64,000 nucleotides of DNA, from positions 1,488,001 through 1,552,000 of the forward strand of contig NZ_CP154857.1 in assembly GCF_039614715.1 (NCBI RefSeq), in the 5' to 3' direction. How positions within the stretch are numbered: the stretch's first letter is position 1; every line of letters begins with the position of its first letter. The DNA comes from Microbacterium sp. AZCO. Lineage in GTDB: Bacteria; Actinomycetota; Actinomycetes; Actinomycetales; Microbacteriaceae. Shown here piece by piece: positions 51,857 to 60,202 of this stretch. The translations under genes were made by a program, and so were the position numbers. Under the pieces are notes generated by a model. The model was not told the DNA's origin. It did no database searches and saw only the letters and a program-made list of their open reading frames with translations.

Positions 51857-53122
51857 TCACACGTCGCGATCGAAGAGGTCCGCCCATGTCTCGCGCCGGA
51901 TGACCGCACGCGCCTCGCCCTCCCGCGCGAAGACCACGGGTGGTCGACGGTACCCGTTGTAGTTGTTCGCCATGGTGTGGGTGTACGCGCCCGTGGCTGG
52001 AACGGCGAGCAGGTCCCCGACCCGGGCGGCAGGCAGGCGGAGCGGGTCGATGAGCACGTCCCCCGACTCGCAATGCCGGCCGACCACGACGACGTCCTCG
52101 GCATCCTCGTCGCACATGCGATCGGCCAGAACGGCTTCGTAGCGCTGACCGAAGAGGGCGGCCTCCATGTTGTCGCCCATTCCACCGTCAACGGCGACGA
52201 AGGTGCGGGCGTCGCGCTTCACAGTGACGACCGTGTAGAGGGTGAAGGCCGACCCGTTCACCATGCTGCGGCCGGGTTCGATGATGATCTCCGCCTCGGC
52301 CGGCAGGTGCGCGCCTGCCGCCGCCATCAGCGCGTCGACGTATTCGTCGACGCGCGCCGGCCGGTCTTCGGTCGTGTAGCGGGCGCCGAGGCCGCCGCCG
52401 AGGTCGTAGACCGGGAAGGTACCCAGCGCGGCGAGCGGGGCGACGGCGGCGGCGAGTTCCGCCGGGTCCATGACCTGCGAACCGACATGCGCGTGCACAC
52501 CGCGCAGGTCGAGCAGCGGGCTGGCCTCGATTCGGGCGATGAGTCGGCGCGCAGCGGGAGGAGTGAGGCCGAACTTGGAGCCCACCTGGCCCGTCTGCAC
52601 GTGGGGGTGCGTAGAGGAGACGACGCCGGGAATGACCCGGACGAGCACGCCCTGCGAGCGCCCCGGCGTGACGAGCTGCTCGAGCCGATCGACATCATCC
52701 TCGTTGTCCACGACGACGAGCCCCGCTCCGGCCTCGACCGCGATCTTCAGCTCCTCCGTGGTCTTGGCGTTGCCGTGCACGACGATCAGCGCGGGGTCGA
52801 CGCCCGCCCGCAGCGCGCTGAGGATCTCGCCGCCGCCCGCGACATCCAGCCCGAGCCCCTCCTCCACCATGACCCGCTGCACAGCGGTCGCCGGGAAGGC
52901 CTTCGACGCGAAGACGACGCGCGCATTCGCCCGGCGTGACGTGAGCGCCGTGCGGTACTCGCGCGCCCGGGCGCGCATGCTCTCCTCGTCGACAACGAGC
53001 GCAGGAGTGCCGAACTCGCTCGCGAGGTCGTCGACGCGGCATCCCGCGATGACGAGCGTGCCGTCGGAATCGACGCCTGCTCCCGCGGGGAAGAGGTCGA
53101 GGAGGGGATGCGGCATGGTCAT
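51857..53122 (-). CDS. lysA: diaminopimelate decarboxylase-like enzyme
   Basis: This 421-residue fold-III PLP decarboxylase starts MTMPHPLLDLFPAGAGVDSD. The PLP Lys is in VVFASKAFPATAVQRVMVEE, the His/Gly phosphate loop in GGGLGARYTTED, IEPGRSMVNGSAFTLYTVV binds phosphate, and VVGRHCESGDVLIDPLRLP carries the catalytic Cys contributed across the dimer. All fit meso-DAP decarboxylase, the last step to lysine. Its ATG overlaps the stop of the universal stress gene (ATGA). Being in an operon with another decarboxylase and an amino-acid permease rather than lysine genes, it may be an accessory copy or act on a related amino acid. Confidence 0.85.
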   Translation of the reverse strand: MTMPHPLLDLFPAGAGVDSDGTLVIAGCRVDDLASEFGTPALVVDEESMRARAREYRTALTSRRANARVVFASKAFPATAVQRVMVEEGLGLDVAGGGEILSALRAGVDPALIVVHGNAKTTEELKIAVEAGAGLVVVDNEDDVDRLEQLVTPGRSQGVLVRVIPGVVSSTHPHVQTGQVGSKFGLTPPAARRLIARIEASPLLDLRGVHAHVGSQVMDPAELAAAVAPLAALGTFPVYDLGGGLGARYTTEDRPARVDEYVDALMAAAGAHLPAEAEIIIEPGRSMVNGSAFTLYTVVTVKRDARTFVAVDGGMGDNMEAALFGQRYEAVLADRMCDEDAEDVVVVGRHCESGDVLIDPLRLPAARVGDLLAVPATGAYTHTMANNYNGYRRPPVVFAREGEARAVIRRETWADLFDRDV

Positions 53123-54024
53123 GCCCTTCCGTGCGGTGCAACGCTGTGCGGCACGACGACGACCGGCACGGGCGAGTGTCGGACGATCTTCGTGGCGTGC
53201 GACCCGAGGAACACGCGGGCGATCGGGCCGAGCGTGCTCGAGCCGACGACCAGCACCTCCCCCGGCCTCCAGGCGATGTCGGCGATCGCCGACTCCCACG
53301 TGTCTCCGAAGCCGATGTCGACGCTGGAGACGGTGGGGCCCCCGTCCAGCTCGCCGACCTGGCGCACGACCGTCGCTGCCTGACGCTCGATGTCCGCCGC
53401 CCAGGTGCTCGCGATCGGCAGCTCGGCGTCGAGGCCTGCGCCGGACGTCCCCGAATCGCGGGGAACGACCGCGAAGGAGGCGACGCGCAGTTCCGCGCCG
53501 ACTGAGGCAGCCACTCCCGCGGCGCCGAGCACCAGCCCGGCCGATGCGCCCGTGCCCCGGTAGGCCGCGGTCACCCCTGTGACGCGTGCATCCTCCTCCG
53601 TGCGATACGCGCGTGGTGCGATCGCGACCGGAACCGGCGACGCGTGCAGGAGGGTGTCGCTCTCGGCACCGAGCGCGATGCGCCCCGGGTCGGCGTCCGC
53701 GCCGGACCCGACGACGATCAGGGATGCGCCGCGCTGCTCGGCGAGTTCCGTCAGGCCGCGCCGGGCCGACGGGGCCTCGTGCAGCAGGTACTCGGTCGAG
53801 GTCGAACCACCAAGCACGGCGGCCGCGTGGTCGAGGGCGCGGTCCGCGTTCTCTCGCGTGTAGCCACGCCACTCGGCGTCGGCTCCGCCCGCCGTCGACG
53901 GCCACGCGGGCGGCACGACAGCGGCAACGATCACGCCGGTGCCGGAGGAACGCGCGAGCAGCGCGGCAAGGTGCAGTGCGGACGCGGAGCGGTGCGCCGG
54001 GTCCACCCCGACGACCATGCTCAT
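53119..54024 (-). CDS. universal stress protein, two-domain
   Basis: This 301-residue protein has two tandem Usp domains. The first, MSMVVGVDPAHRSASALHLA, ends with LIVVGSGADADPGRIALGAE and SPVPVAIAPRAY. The second ends with EVLVVGSSTLGPIARVFLGS and SPVPVVVVPHS. The G-2x-G-9x-G(S/T) ATP motif is recognisable in both. It overlaps the permease upstream and the decarboxylase downstream by four bases each, so it is translated as part of the operon and may regulate transporter or enzymes under acid or energy stress. Confidence 0.9.
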   Translation of the reverse strand: MSMVVGVDPAHRSASALHLAALLARSSGTGVIVAAVVPPAWPSTAGGADAEWRGYTRENADRALDHAAAVLGGSTSTEYLLHEAPSARRGLTELAEQRGASLIVVGSGADADPGRIALGAESDTLLHASPVPVAIAPRAYRTEEDARVTGVTAAYRGTGASAGLVLGAAGVAASVGAELRVASFAVVPRDSGTSGAGLDAELPIASTWAADIERQAATVVRQVGELDGGPTVSSVDIGFGDTWESAIADIAWRPGEVLVVGSSTLGPIARVFLGSHATKIVRHSPVPVVVVPHSVAPHGRA

Positions 54025-55517
54025 CTGAGGTCCGCCTTCCGCCGTGCGGCAGCCTCGCGGATCTCACTCCTGCTGGGCTGAGCGACATTGCTCGTGTACG
54101 GGGGCTCCGCATCCGCGACAGGGCGCTCCGCCTGCAGCGCCGAGTGCTTGCGGCCGTAGAACCAGTAGAAGACCAGGAACAGGGCGGTCCAGATCACGAA
54201 GACGACGATCGTGATCACGCGCAGCTGCGTGATGATCGCGATGCAGCCGACGATCGAGAGGATCGGGATGGTCCAGCCGAGCGGGAGGCGGAAGCCCCGC
54301 TCCAGTTCCGGCTCGCGCACACGCAGGATGATGACGCCCAGCGACACGACGAGGAAGGCGACGAGCGTGCCGATGCTCGTCATCTCGGCGAGGAAGTCGA
54401 TCGGGATGACGGCTGCCAGCACGCTCGTGGCGATCATGACGATGACGGTGTTGCGGACCGGGGTCATCGTCCGCGGGTTCACCTTCGCGAAGACGGGCGG
54501 GATCATCCCGTCGCGCGACATGGCGAAGAGGATGCGCGTCTGCCCGTACAGCACGACCAGCGTCACCGAGAAGATGGAGATGATCGCGCCGATGGCGACG
54601 ACGGTCCCAGGCCAGCTGGAGCCGATGATGTTCTGGAGGATCGCTGCGAGTCCCGCATCCTGGTTCTCGAACTTCTCCGGAGCCTGCGCGCCCAGGGCGG
54701 CGAGGCTGGTGGCGACGTACAGCAGGATGATGATCAGCAGGGCAAAGATGATCGCGAGCGGGAGGTTCCGCCTGGGGTTCTTCGCCTCCTCACCGGCGGT
54801 CGACACCGCGTCGAGGCCGACGAACGAGAAGAAGATGATCCCGGCGCCGCCGACGATGCCCGCGAACCCGGCGGGCGCGAAGTTGTGGAAATGATCGGCG
54901 TTCCAGCCGGTGAACGCGACGGCGCAGAAGAACACGATGACGGCGATCTTGATGACCACCATGATGCTGTTGACGGTCGTCGACTCGCGCACTCCGCGCA
55001 GCAGCAGGAGCGAGCAGAGCACGATGACCACCACTGCGGGGACGTTGATGATGCCGCCTTGTTCCGGCGCCTGCGAGAGCTCTACGGGCAACTGCCAGCC
55101 GACGACGTTCTGCAGCAGCTGGTTCACGTACTGCGACCAGCCGACGGCGACGGCAGCGGTCGAGACGCCGTATTCCAGCAGCAGACAGGCACCGACCGCC
55201 ATGGCCGCGCCCTCGCCGAGCGTCGCGTACGCATAGGAGTAGGTCGAGCCGGAGACCGGGACGGCGCCCGCCATTTCCGCATAGCACAGGGCGGTGAGGC
55301 CGGCGACGACGCCGCCGATGACGAACGACCAGATCACCGCCGGGCCGGCCACGGGGACCGCCTGCGACAGGATGAAGAAGATCCCGGTGCCGAGCGTCCC
55401 ACCGACGCCGATCATGGTCAGCGAGAACAGGCCGATGCTGCGCTTCAGGTGCGCCTCACCTGCTGCGGGCGGGGTCGTCGGCTTTCTGCGCAGCAGCTGC
55501 TGGGCGATGGTGGGCAT
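54021..55517 (-). CDS. APC-family amino acid permease (cationic amino acid transporter type)
   Basis: This 498-residue 12-TM permease starts MPTIAQQLLRRKPTTPPAAG. The substrate-binding first helix is LTMIGVGGTLGTGIFFILSQ, and FSFVGLDAVSTAGEEAKNPR is the TM6 signature of cationic amino acid transporters. A basic C-terminal tail ends in EAAARRKADLR. It is flanked by two amino-acid decarboxylase genes, which suggests import of lysine, ornithine or arginine, perhaps with exchange for the amine product. It lies 33 bases after the Orn/Lys/Arg decarboxylase gene and overlaps the universal stress gene. Confidence 0.9.
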   Translation of the reverse strand: MPTIAQQLLRRKPTTPPAAGEAHLKRSIGLFSLTMIGVGGTLGTGIFFILSQAVPVAGPAVIWSFVIGGVVAGLTALCYAEMAGAVPVSGSTYSYAYATLGEGAAMAVGACLLLEYGVSTAAVAVGWSQYVNQLLQNVVGWQLPVELSQAPEQGGIINVPAVVVIVLCSLLLLRGVRESTTVNSIMVVIKIAVIVFFCAVAFTGWNADHFHNFAPAGFAGIVGGAGIIFFSFVGLDAVSTAGEEAKNPRRNLPLAIIFALLIIILLYVATSLAALGAQAPEKFENQDAGLAAILQNIIGSSWPGTVVAIGAIISIFSVTLVVLYGQTRILFAMSRDGMIPPVFAKVNPRTMTPVRNTVIVMIATSVLAAVIPIDFLAEMTSIGTLVAFLVVSLGVIILRVREPELERGFRLPLGWTIPILSIVGCIAIITQLRVITIVVFVIWTALFLVFYWFYGRKHSALQAERPVADAEPPYTSNVAQPSRSEIREAAARRKADLR

Positions 55518-55550
55518 ACCAGTCTCCTTCGATTGGTGAGGGTCTGAAGC

Positions 55551-57095
55551 TCAGCGCGATCGGGTCACCCGGAACCGTTCGACCGTGGGGTCGATGGCGC
55601 CGCGCACATGACCGGACGGGGAGGTGGCCACTGCCTGGAGGAAGGCCACGGTCTCGGCCGTGATCTCCTCGCCGGGGATGAGATTCGGGATCCCCGGCGG
55701 ATAGGCCGCCAGGGTGTCGGCCGAGATGCGGCCGACCGCCTCGGTCGCGGGTACGACTTCGGTGTCGGCGAAGAACGCGTCCCGCGGCAGGATGCGCACC
55801 GGGCCGGGCGCGGGAAGGGCGGGAAAGTCGTGGGGCCCGCCGCTCGACCGCTCGGCGGACGCGTCCGCCGAGTCGACCGCGGCGACGAGCGCCCGGTGGG
55901 CGCGAGCGAGGTCGGGTGTCTTCCCGGGGCCGATCAAGGCGACGAGGGTGGTCGCGGTCGACATCTCGAAGAAGATGCCGTCCGCCTCGATCAGGCGCTG
56001 CCGCAGCCAATGGCCGCTGACGCCCGTCTGCGACACGTCGATCGGCACCCGCAGCGGGTCTACGGCGACGATGTCGTCGAACGCCCCGAACCCGTCGCTC
56101 AGCACCCCGAATCGCCGATCGGCGCGCAGCGCGTCGCGGAACGCCTCGGCCGCTGCGGTGGACCGGCCGATCAGCTCCGCACCGGTCGCGAGGGAGTGGC
56201 GCGCGATATCGAGCGATGCCTGCAGCAGTGCAGAGGTAGAGGTGGATGCCGTGATCGAGACCGCTCGCTCGACCAGTGGTTCGAGCGCATCGGCGAACGG
56301 ACCGTCGCCCAGGTGCAGCATGGCCGACTGGGTGAGCGAGCCGCCCAGCTTGTGGGTGCTCGACACGACCAGGTCCGCGCCCAGCCGCGTGGGCGTCTCG
56401 GGGAGCTCGGGGTGGAAGCCGAAGTGCGGACCCCACGCGCCGTCCACGACGAGCGGCGCCCCATGCGCGTGCGCCACCTGGGCCAGGCCGGCGACGTCGG
56501 CCACCGCGCCGAAGTAGCTGGGCGAGACGATGTACACCGCATCGGCGGCATGCCCGGCACTGGCCGCAGCGGTCAGCGCTTCGTCGAGCGCTGCCGGTGA
56601 GACGCCGTGCGCGACGCCGTGGGTGGTGTCGACCGACGGCATGACGAACGAGGGGATCAGCCCGGCGGAGAGGACGCCGTCGCTGAAGCTGGAGTGCGCG
56701 CTCCGCTGCGAAAGGATGTTCACCCCTAGCCCGCGCACGGCCAGCGCGGCGATCCGGTTGGCCTGCGAGGCGCCGGCGGTCAGGAACCAGGTGCGGCGCG
56801 CGCCCCACGCGTCCGCCGCGAGCTCGAGCGCCCGGCTCAGCGGCGAGTCGTCGCCCAGGTCGATGTCGTCGATCAGCATGGGGGCGTCCAGCTCCAGCGG
56901 CCGCGGGCCGAGGAAGGCGGCGAGGCGTGCGCTGAGGCCGAGGTCGTCCATCCCGTGCCCGGGCACCATCAGCGAGAGCGGAGAGCGTCCCGCGTGCCGC
57001 TCCAGCGCATCCGCGTATGGCGTCTCCCAGTGCCGGAGATCGGCCTCGGCGAGCGAAAGGGACCGGTCGGGTGCCGACGGATGCGTGAGGGACAT
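55551..57095 (-). CDS. Orn/Lys/Arg decarboxylase-family PLP enzyme
   Basis: This 514-residue fold-I PLP decarboxylase starts MSLTHPSAPDRSLSLAEADL. The major domain has HAGRSPLSLMVPGHGMDDLG, TAGASQANRIAALAVRG, the cofactor Asp in PLVVDGAWGPHFGFHPELPE and the PLP Lys in VVSSTHKLGGSLTQSAMLHL. The C-terminal domain has AAYPPGIPNLIPGEEITAET. The substrate (arginine, lysine or ornithine) cannot be settled by eye. It is the first gene of a four-gene operon with a permease, Usp and DAP-decarboxylase-like enzyme, and is divergent from a LysR regulator. ACATTCCTCAATGT, a small palindrome, spans its start codon. Confidence 0.9.
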   Translation of the reverse strand: MSLTHPSAPDRSLSLAEADLRHWETPYADALERHAGRSPLSLMVPGHGMDDLGLSARLAAFLGPRPLELDAPMLIDDIDLGDDSPLSRALELAADAWGARRTWFLTAGASQANRIAALAVRGLGVNILSQRSAHSSFSDGVLSAGLIPSFVMPSVDTTHGVAHGVSPAALDEALTAAASAGHAADAVYIVSPSYFGAVADVAGLAQVAHAHGAPLVVDGAWGPHFGFHPELPETPTRLGADLVVSSTHKLGGSLTQSAMLHLGDGPFADALEPLVERAVSITASTSTSALLQASLDIARHSLATGAELIGRSTAAAEAFRDALRADRRFGVLSDGFGAFDDIVAVDPLRVPIDVSQTGVSGHWLRQRLIEADGIFFEMSTATTLVALIGPGKTPDLARAHRALVAAVDSADASAERSSGGPHDFPALPAPGPVRILPRDAFFADTEVVPATEAVGRISADTLAAYPPGIPNLIPGEEITAETVAFLQAVATSPSGHVRGAIDPTVERFRVTRSR

Positions 57096-57168
57096 TCCTC
57101 AATGTTCGAGGCCGCGCGCGCGGACGAGAACCCCCCAATCTTCGCCCGCCTCACATAGAGTGTATGTG
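57092..57168. promoter_or_regulatory. palindromes between decarboxylase operon and LysR gene
   Basis: CACATAGAGTGTATGTG (57152-57168) is a perfect palindrome with 6-bp arms and 5-base centre. ACATTCCTCAATGT (57092-57105) is a second with 5-bp arms that includes the decarboxylase start codon. Both are plausible LysR-protein sites in the divergent region. Confidence 0.5.
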
Positions 57169-57216
57169 GCTCAGTGTCCGATCCGGCGGGGAAGGACCAC
57201 GAGGAAGAGGCAACTT

Positions 57217-58176
57217 ATGGCCGATCTACGGCAGTTCGAAGCGCTCAAGGCGGTGCACGCCGAAGGATCAGTCACCGCGGCCGCACGGCGGCTGGGATGG
57301 GGTCAGCCGACCGTCGACTACCACCTGAAGAACCTCGAACGGCTGGTCGGCTCGCCCGTGCTCCTGCGCTCGCCGCGGGGTAGCCGGCTCACACCGGTCG
57401 GCATGCTCCTGCTCGAGCGCGCGCATCAGATCCTCACCCTCAGCGAACGGGCGATCGCCGACGCCCGCGAGTTCGGCGAGCTCGGGAGGGTGCGGCTGCG
57501 GTTGGGCACGTTCGCGACGGCGGCGGCAAGCATCCTGCCGTTCGTCGCGGCCTCCGCAGACGACCTCGGGATCGAGATCGACGCGTCGGTCGAGGAAGTC
57601 CCCACGCTGGTCGACCGGATCAACCGTGGCGCGCTCGACGCCGCGCTCGTCTACACGGTGCCCGGGTACGAGCTGCCGATCCGCCCGGGCCTGGAGGCGA
57701 TGGAGGTGTACCGCGATCCGCTCATGCTGGCACTGCCCACCGGCCATCCGCTCGCTGCGCGCGCCTCGATCGACCTCGCCACCCTCCTTTCGCTCCCCGG
57801 GGAGCGCTGGGTGTTCGCGACGTCCACCGACGACGCGATCGACCGCGTTCTCGCCGACGCGTTCGCGGCGGACGGGCAGGTGCTCGACATCGCGATCAGG
57901 ACCGACGACTTCCAGGTGCTCCTCGGCATGACTGCCGCTCGTATGGCGATCGGGGTCATCCCGCGTCTCGCAACAACCGCCGAGCATCCCGGCATCGTTC
58001 TGCGACCGATCGACGACCCGTCGTTCGTGCGCTCGATCCTCGTGGTGACACCGTCCCCCGAGGAGGGGAGCCGCCGCCCGTCGGCCGCCATTCGGCATCT
58101 GGTCGCCGCGGTCCGGGACGGGTTCGCCGCCGTGCGGACGGGCGCGGAGGGACGGGCGGCCGATCACCGGCTGTGA
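57217..58176 (+). CDS. LysR-family regulator of the decarboxylase operon
   Basis: This 319-residue LysR protein starts MADLRQFEALKAVHAEGSVT. The HTH is VTAAARRLGWGQPTVDYHLK and the effector domain begins VRLRLGTFATAAASILPFVA. GAGGAAGAGG precedes the ATG at 57217. It is divergent from the decarboxylase operon with palindromes between, so it probably activates that operon in response to an amino acid or low pH. Confidence 0.9.
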   Translation: MADLRQFEALKAVHAEGSVTAAARRLGWGQPTVDYHLKNLERLVGSPVLLRSPRGSRLTPVGMLLLERAHQILTLSERAIADAREFGELGRVRLRLGTFATAAASILPFVAASADDLGIEIDASVEEVPTLVDRINRGALDAALVYTVPGYELPIRPGLEAMEVYRDPLMLALPTGHPLAARASIDLATLLSLPGERWVFATSTDDAIDRVLADAFAADGQVLDIAIRTDDFQVLLGMTAARMAIGVIPRLATTAEHPGIVLRPIDDPSFVRSILVVTPSPEEGSRRPSAAIRHLVAAVRDGFAAVRTGAEGRAADHRL

Positions 58177-58248
58177 ACAGCCCTCCATGCGGGGGAAGGT
58201 GCTGGATGCGACGGCGCAAGGGGATCCGCTGCTGTCGTTGCCGGCCGG

Positions 58249-58515
58249 TCAGTCGTCGTCCCACTCGTCGCGCAGCTCCTTCTTCAGGACTGCAACCTGA
58301 ACCACCAGGGCCCCGAGCAGCTCTTCTCGATTGAGGCGATTCGTTGTCCGATACCCCCACGACACATTGCCATCGCGGTCCAGGGTCTTGATGAGCACGA
58401 AAGCCTCGATCGCCGTCTCTCCCTTCTCAAGAGGGTGAACCTCGAGGCCGCTGAGTGCGTCCGCAATCGGCACTCGTTCCTCGCCGGGTGCCGGCACGCC
58501 AGAATGTGATCCCAT
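58249..58515 (-). CDS. small hypothetical protein
   Basis: This 88-residue protein starts MGSHSGVPAPGEERVPIADA. The centre has a beta-hairpin-like segment (EAFVLIKTLDRDGNVSWGYR) and the end a helix with an acidic tail (VVQVAVLKKELRDEWDDD). The composition and codon use are gene-like. No family is recognised and no good ribosome-binding site is present. The internal GTG at about 58500 is an alternative start. Confidence 0.6.
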   Translation of the reverse strand: MGSHSGVPAPGEERVPIADALSGLEVHPLEKGETAIEAFVLIKTLDRDGNVSWGYRTTNRLNREELLGALVVQVAVLKKELRDEWDDD

Positions 58516-58636
58516 CCGATCAGCGAACCATCAATGCGGCCCGGACGGAACGCAGCCAAGGGGCCGCGCGCTGCCTACGGGCGCTACCCGCATGACGATC
58601 CCAGATCTGCGCGCTCAGCGTCGACCGCGTAGGGCG

Positions 58637-58786
58637 TCATGCGGGCATCGTGCCCGTGATCACCTCCGCCATGTTGCGAATTGATGCGTTCCGGGCGTCG
58701 GTGACGATGGTGGACATTCCACATCCAGACAACCCGAACACCACGGCGACCAGGACGGGCACGGCGCACCAGAACGGACGAGACAT
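58637..58786 (-). CDS. small lipoprotein, 49 residues
   Basis: The frame starts MSRPFWCAVPVLVAVVFGLS and has a lipobox GLSGC with the Cys at position 22, then only 27 residues. GGAGG lies 10 bases upstream. It may be a genuine small lipoprotein or the N-terminal remnant of a longer one. It follows the thymidine kinase gene by 55 bases on the same strand. Confidence 0.5.
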   Translation of the reverse strand: MSRPFWCAVPVLVAVVFGLSGCGMSTIVTDARNASIRNMAEVITGTMPA

Positions 58787-58841
58787 TCGCAAGCGCCTCC
58801 TCACGCCAGGCCCGAACACCACTGTGAGGCTGGGCGACGCA

Positions 58842-59432
58842 TCACGGCCAGCGACCGCCGCGTTCCCCGAAGTGCTGCCTACAGCGCCCCTGGTACGACT
58901 CGATACCGCCCACGTGCTCGGCGGTCGTGACGCGAGCGTCCGCGACGGCGTTGGCGAGCACGCGCTGATGGAACGGTGCGTCCTGCCCGCAGACGGCGCA
59001 CACGGCGGTGAGTTTCGCCACGTCCTCGGCGACTGCCATGAGCGACGGGAGGGGCTCGAAGGGGCGGCCATCGAACGTCACGCAGAGCCCGGCGACGACC
59101 ACCGACATCCCGCTGAGCACCAGCCTGCTCACCGCCGGGACCAGCTCCGGCCTGAAGAACTGGGCCTCGTCGATTGCCAGCAGGTCCAGTTCGCGATCGC
59201 CGACCAGCTCCACCAGCGACTCGACGTCGCGCACTGATCGGGACTCGATGCTGAGCCCGGAGTGCGAGGCCACCCGGCCCGCGGCGTGCCGATCGTCAAG
59301 CGCGTGATTCACGACCTCGACGGCGAGTCCGGCAAGTTGTGCGCGGCGCACTCGCCGCAGCAGCTCTTCGGACTTGCCGGCGAACATCGGCCCGCAGACC
59401 ACTTGAAGCCGACCGTTCGATTTCCGGGACAT
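58842..59432 (-). CDS. tdk: thymidine kinase
   Basis: This 196-residue type II thymidine kinase starts MSRKSNGRLQVVCGPMFAGK. The P-loop is CGPMFAGKSEELLRRVRRAQ, the Walker B-like LLAIDEAQFFRPELV follows, and the zinc site has CAVCGQ and CRQHF with the lasso loop between. It phosphorylates thymidine for salvage. The gene is 80 bases from the VOC gene and appears to have no operon partner of related function. The first Cys pair lies in LTAVCAVCGQDA. Confidence 0.93.
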   Translation of the reverse strand: MSRKSNGRLQVVCGPMFAGKSEELLRRVRRAQLAGLAVEVVNHALDDRHAAGRVASHSGLSIESRSVRDVESLVELVGDRELDLLAIDEAQFFRPELVPAVSRLVLSGMSVVVAGLCVTFDGRPFEPLPSLMAVAEDVAKLTAVCAVCGQDAPFHQRVLANAVADARVTTAEHVGGIESYQGRCRQHFGERGGRWP

Positions 59433-59512
59433 CGGTCAGAGCTTGATTGAGGCCGTCGTCAGCTGGAACATGAAGGTTGCCGCCTGTGCGGGTATCGCGG
59501 CGGGCGAAAGCG

Positions 59513-59908
59513 TCACATCTCGATGACGCTCAAGACATTTCCGGCGGGATCCTTGAACCATGCGATGTTCGGACCGGGATTCTCTTCCGAGCCGTGTGCG
59601 ATGCCGCGCTCGTCCGTGCCGAAGGCCCAGCCCTCGGTATAGATCTTCGTCTCGATGCCCGCCGCATTGAGGTCATCGACCGCGGTGTCGATGTCCGAGA
59701 CAACGAGGTTCAGGATCGTGAATGCAGCCGGCTGGTGGTCAGGCTTGGGATAGATGAGGGTCGGCTGCCCGGAGGGCAGCGTGAGGCGAAGGCCGCCCGT
59801 GGCAGGCTCATCCGCAACGGTGAGCCCCAACCTTGACCCGTAGAACTCCCGCGCGGCGTCGATGTCGTCGACACTGAACCCCATAAACGCATCTTGAACG
59901 GTAACCAT
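59513..59908 (-). CDS. VOC-family (glyoxalase/dioxygenase fold) protein
   Basis: This 131-residue VOC protein starts MVTVQDAFMGFSVDDIDAAR. The paired beta-alpha-beta modules are FMGFSVDDIDAAREFYGSRL and ILNLVVSDIDTAVDDLNAAG, ending IAWFKDPAGNVLSVIEM. Glu near the C-terminus fits the usual metal ligand, but the N-terminal His is replaced (GFSV), so catalysis is uncertain. AAGGAG lies before the ATG at 59908; the GTG-free upstream frame to 59944 is not conserved. Confidence 0.88.
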   Translation of the reverse strand: MVTVQDAFMGFSVDDIDAAREFYGSRLGLTVADEPATGGLRLTLPSGQPTLIYPKPDHQPAAFTILNLVVSDIDTAVDDLNAAGIETKIYTEGWAFGTDERGIAHGSEENPGPNIAWFKDPAGNVLSVIEM

Positions 59909-60202
59909 GCCATCTCTCCTTCCGTCTCGCAGCAAGACTCCCATGCAAGCCGCGACCGGTCGACCCCCGGCGAGACAGGAGACCCGATCTCAGCTGCACG
60001 GATGGATCGCCCAGTCGTGTTGCCGAGAAGCGTGAGCGTCAGGACCATGAGCACTCAGACGTGCATGCGGCTAAGCCCGTGGGTGACGACGCCGTGACGC
60101 GTATCCGTGCAGTCCGCCTGACGCACTGTACGGCGACTGCTGGCGTCCCAACCACCCACGGCTCGCGGCAGTGACCGATGAGGAATCCTGCCGTTGCCGG
60201 TG
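59909..60202. other. 294-base intergenic stretch
   Basis: No gene, repeat or clear hairpin is seen between the VOC gene and the end of the P-type ATPase gene. Confidence 0.4.
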
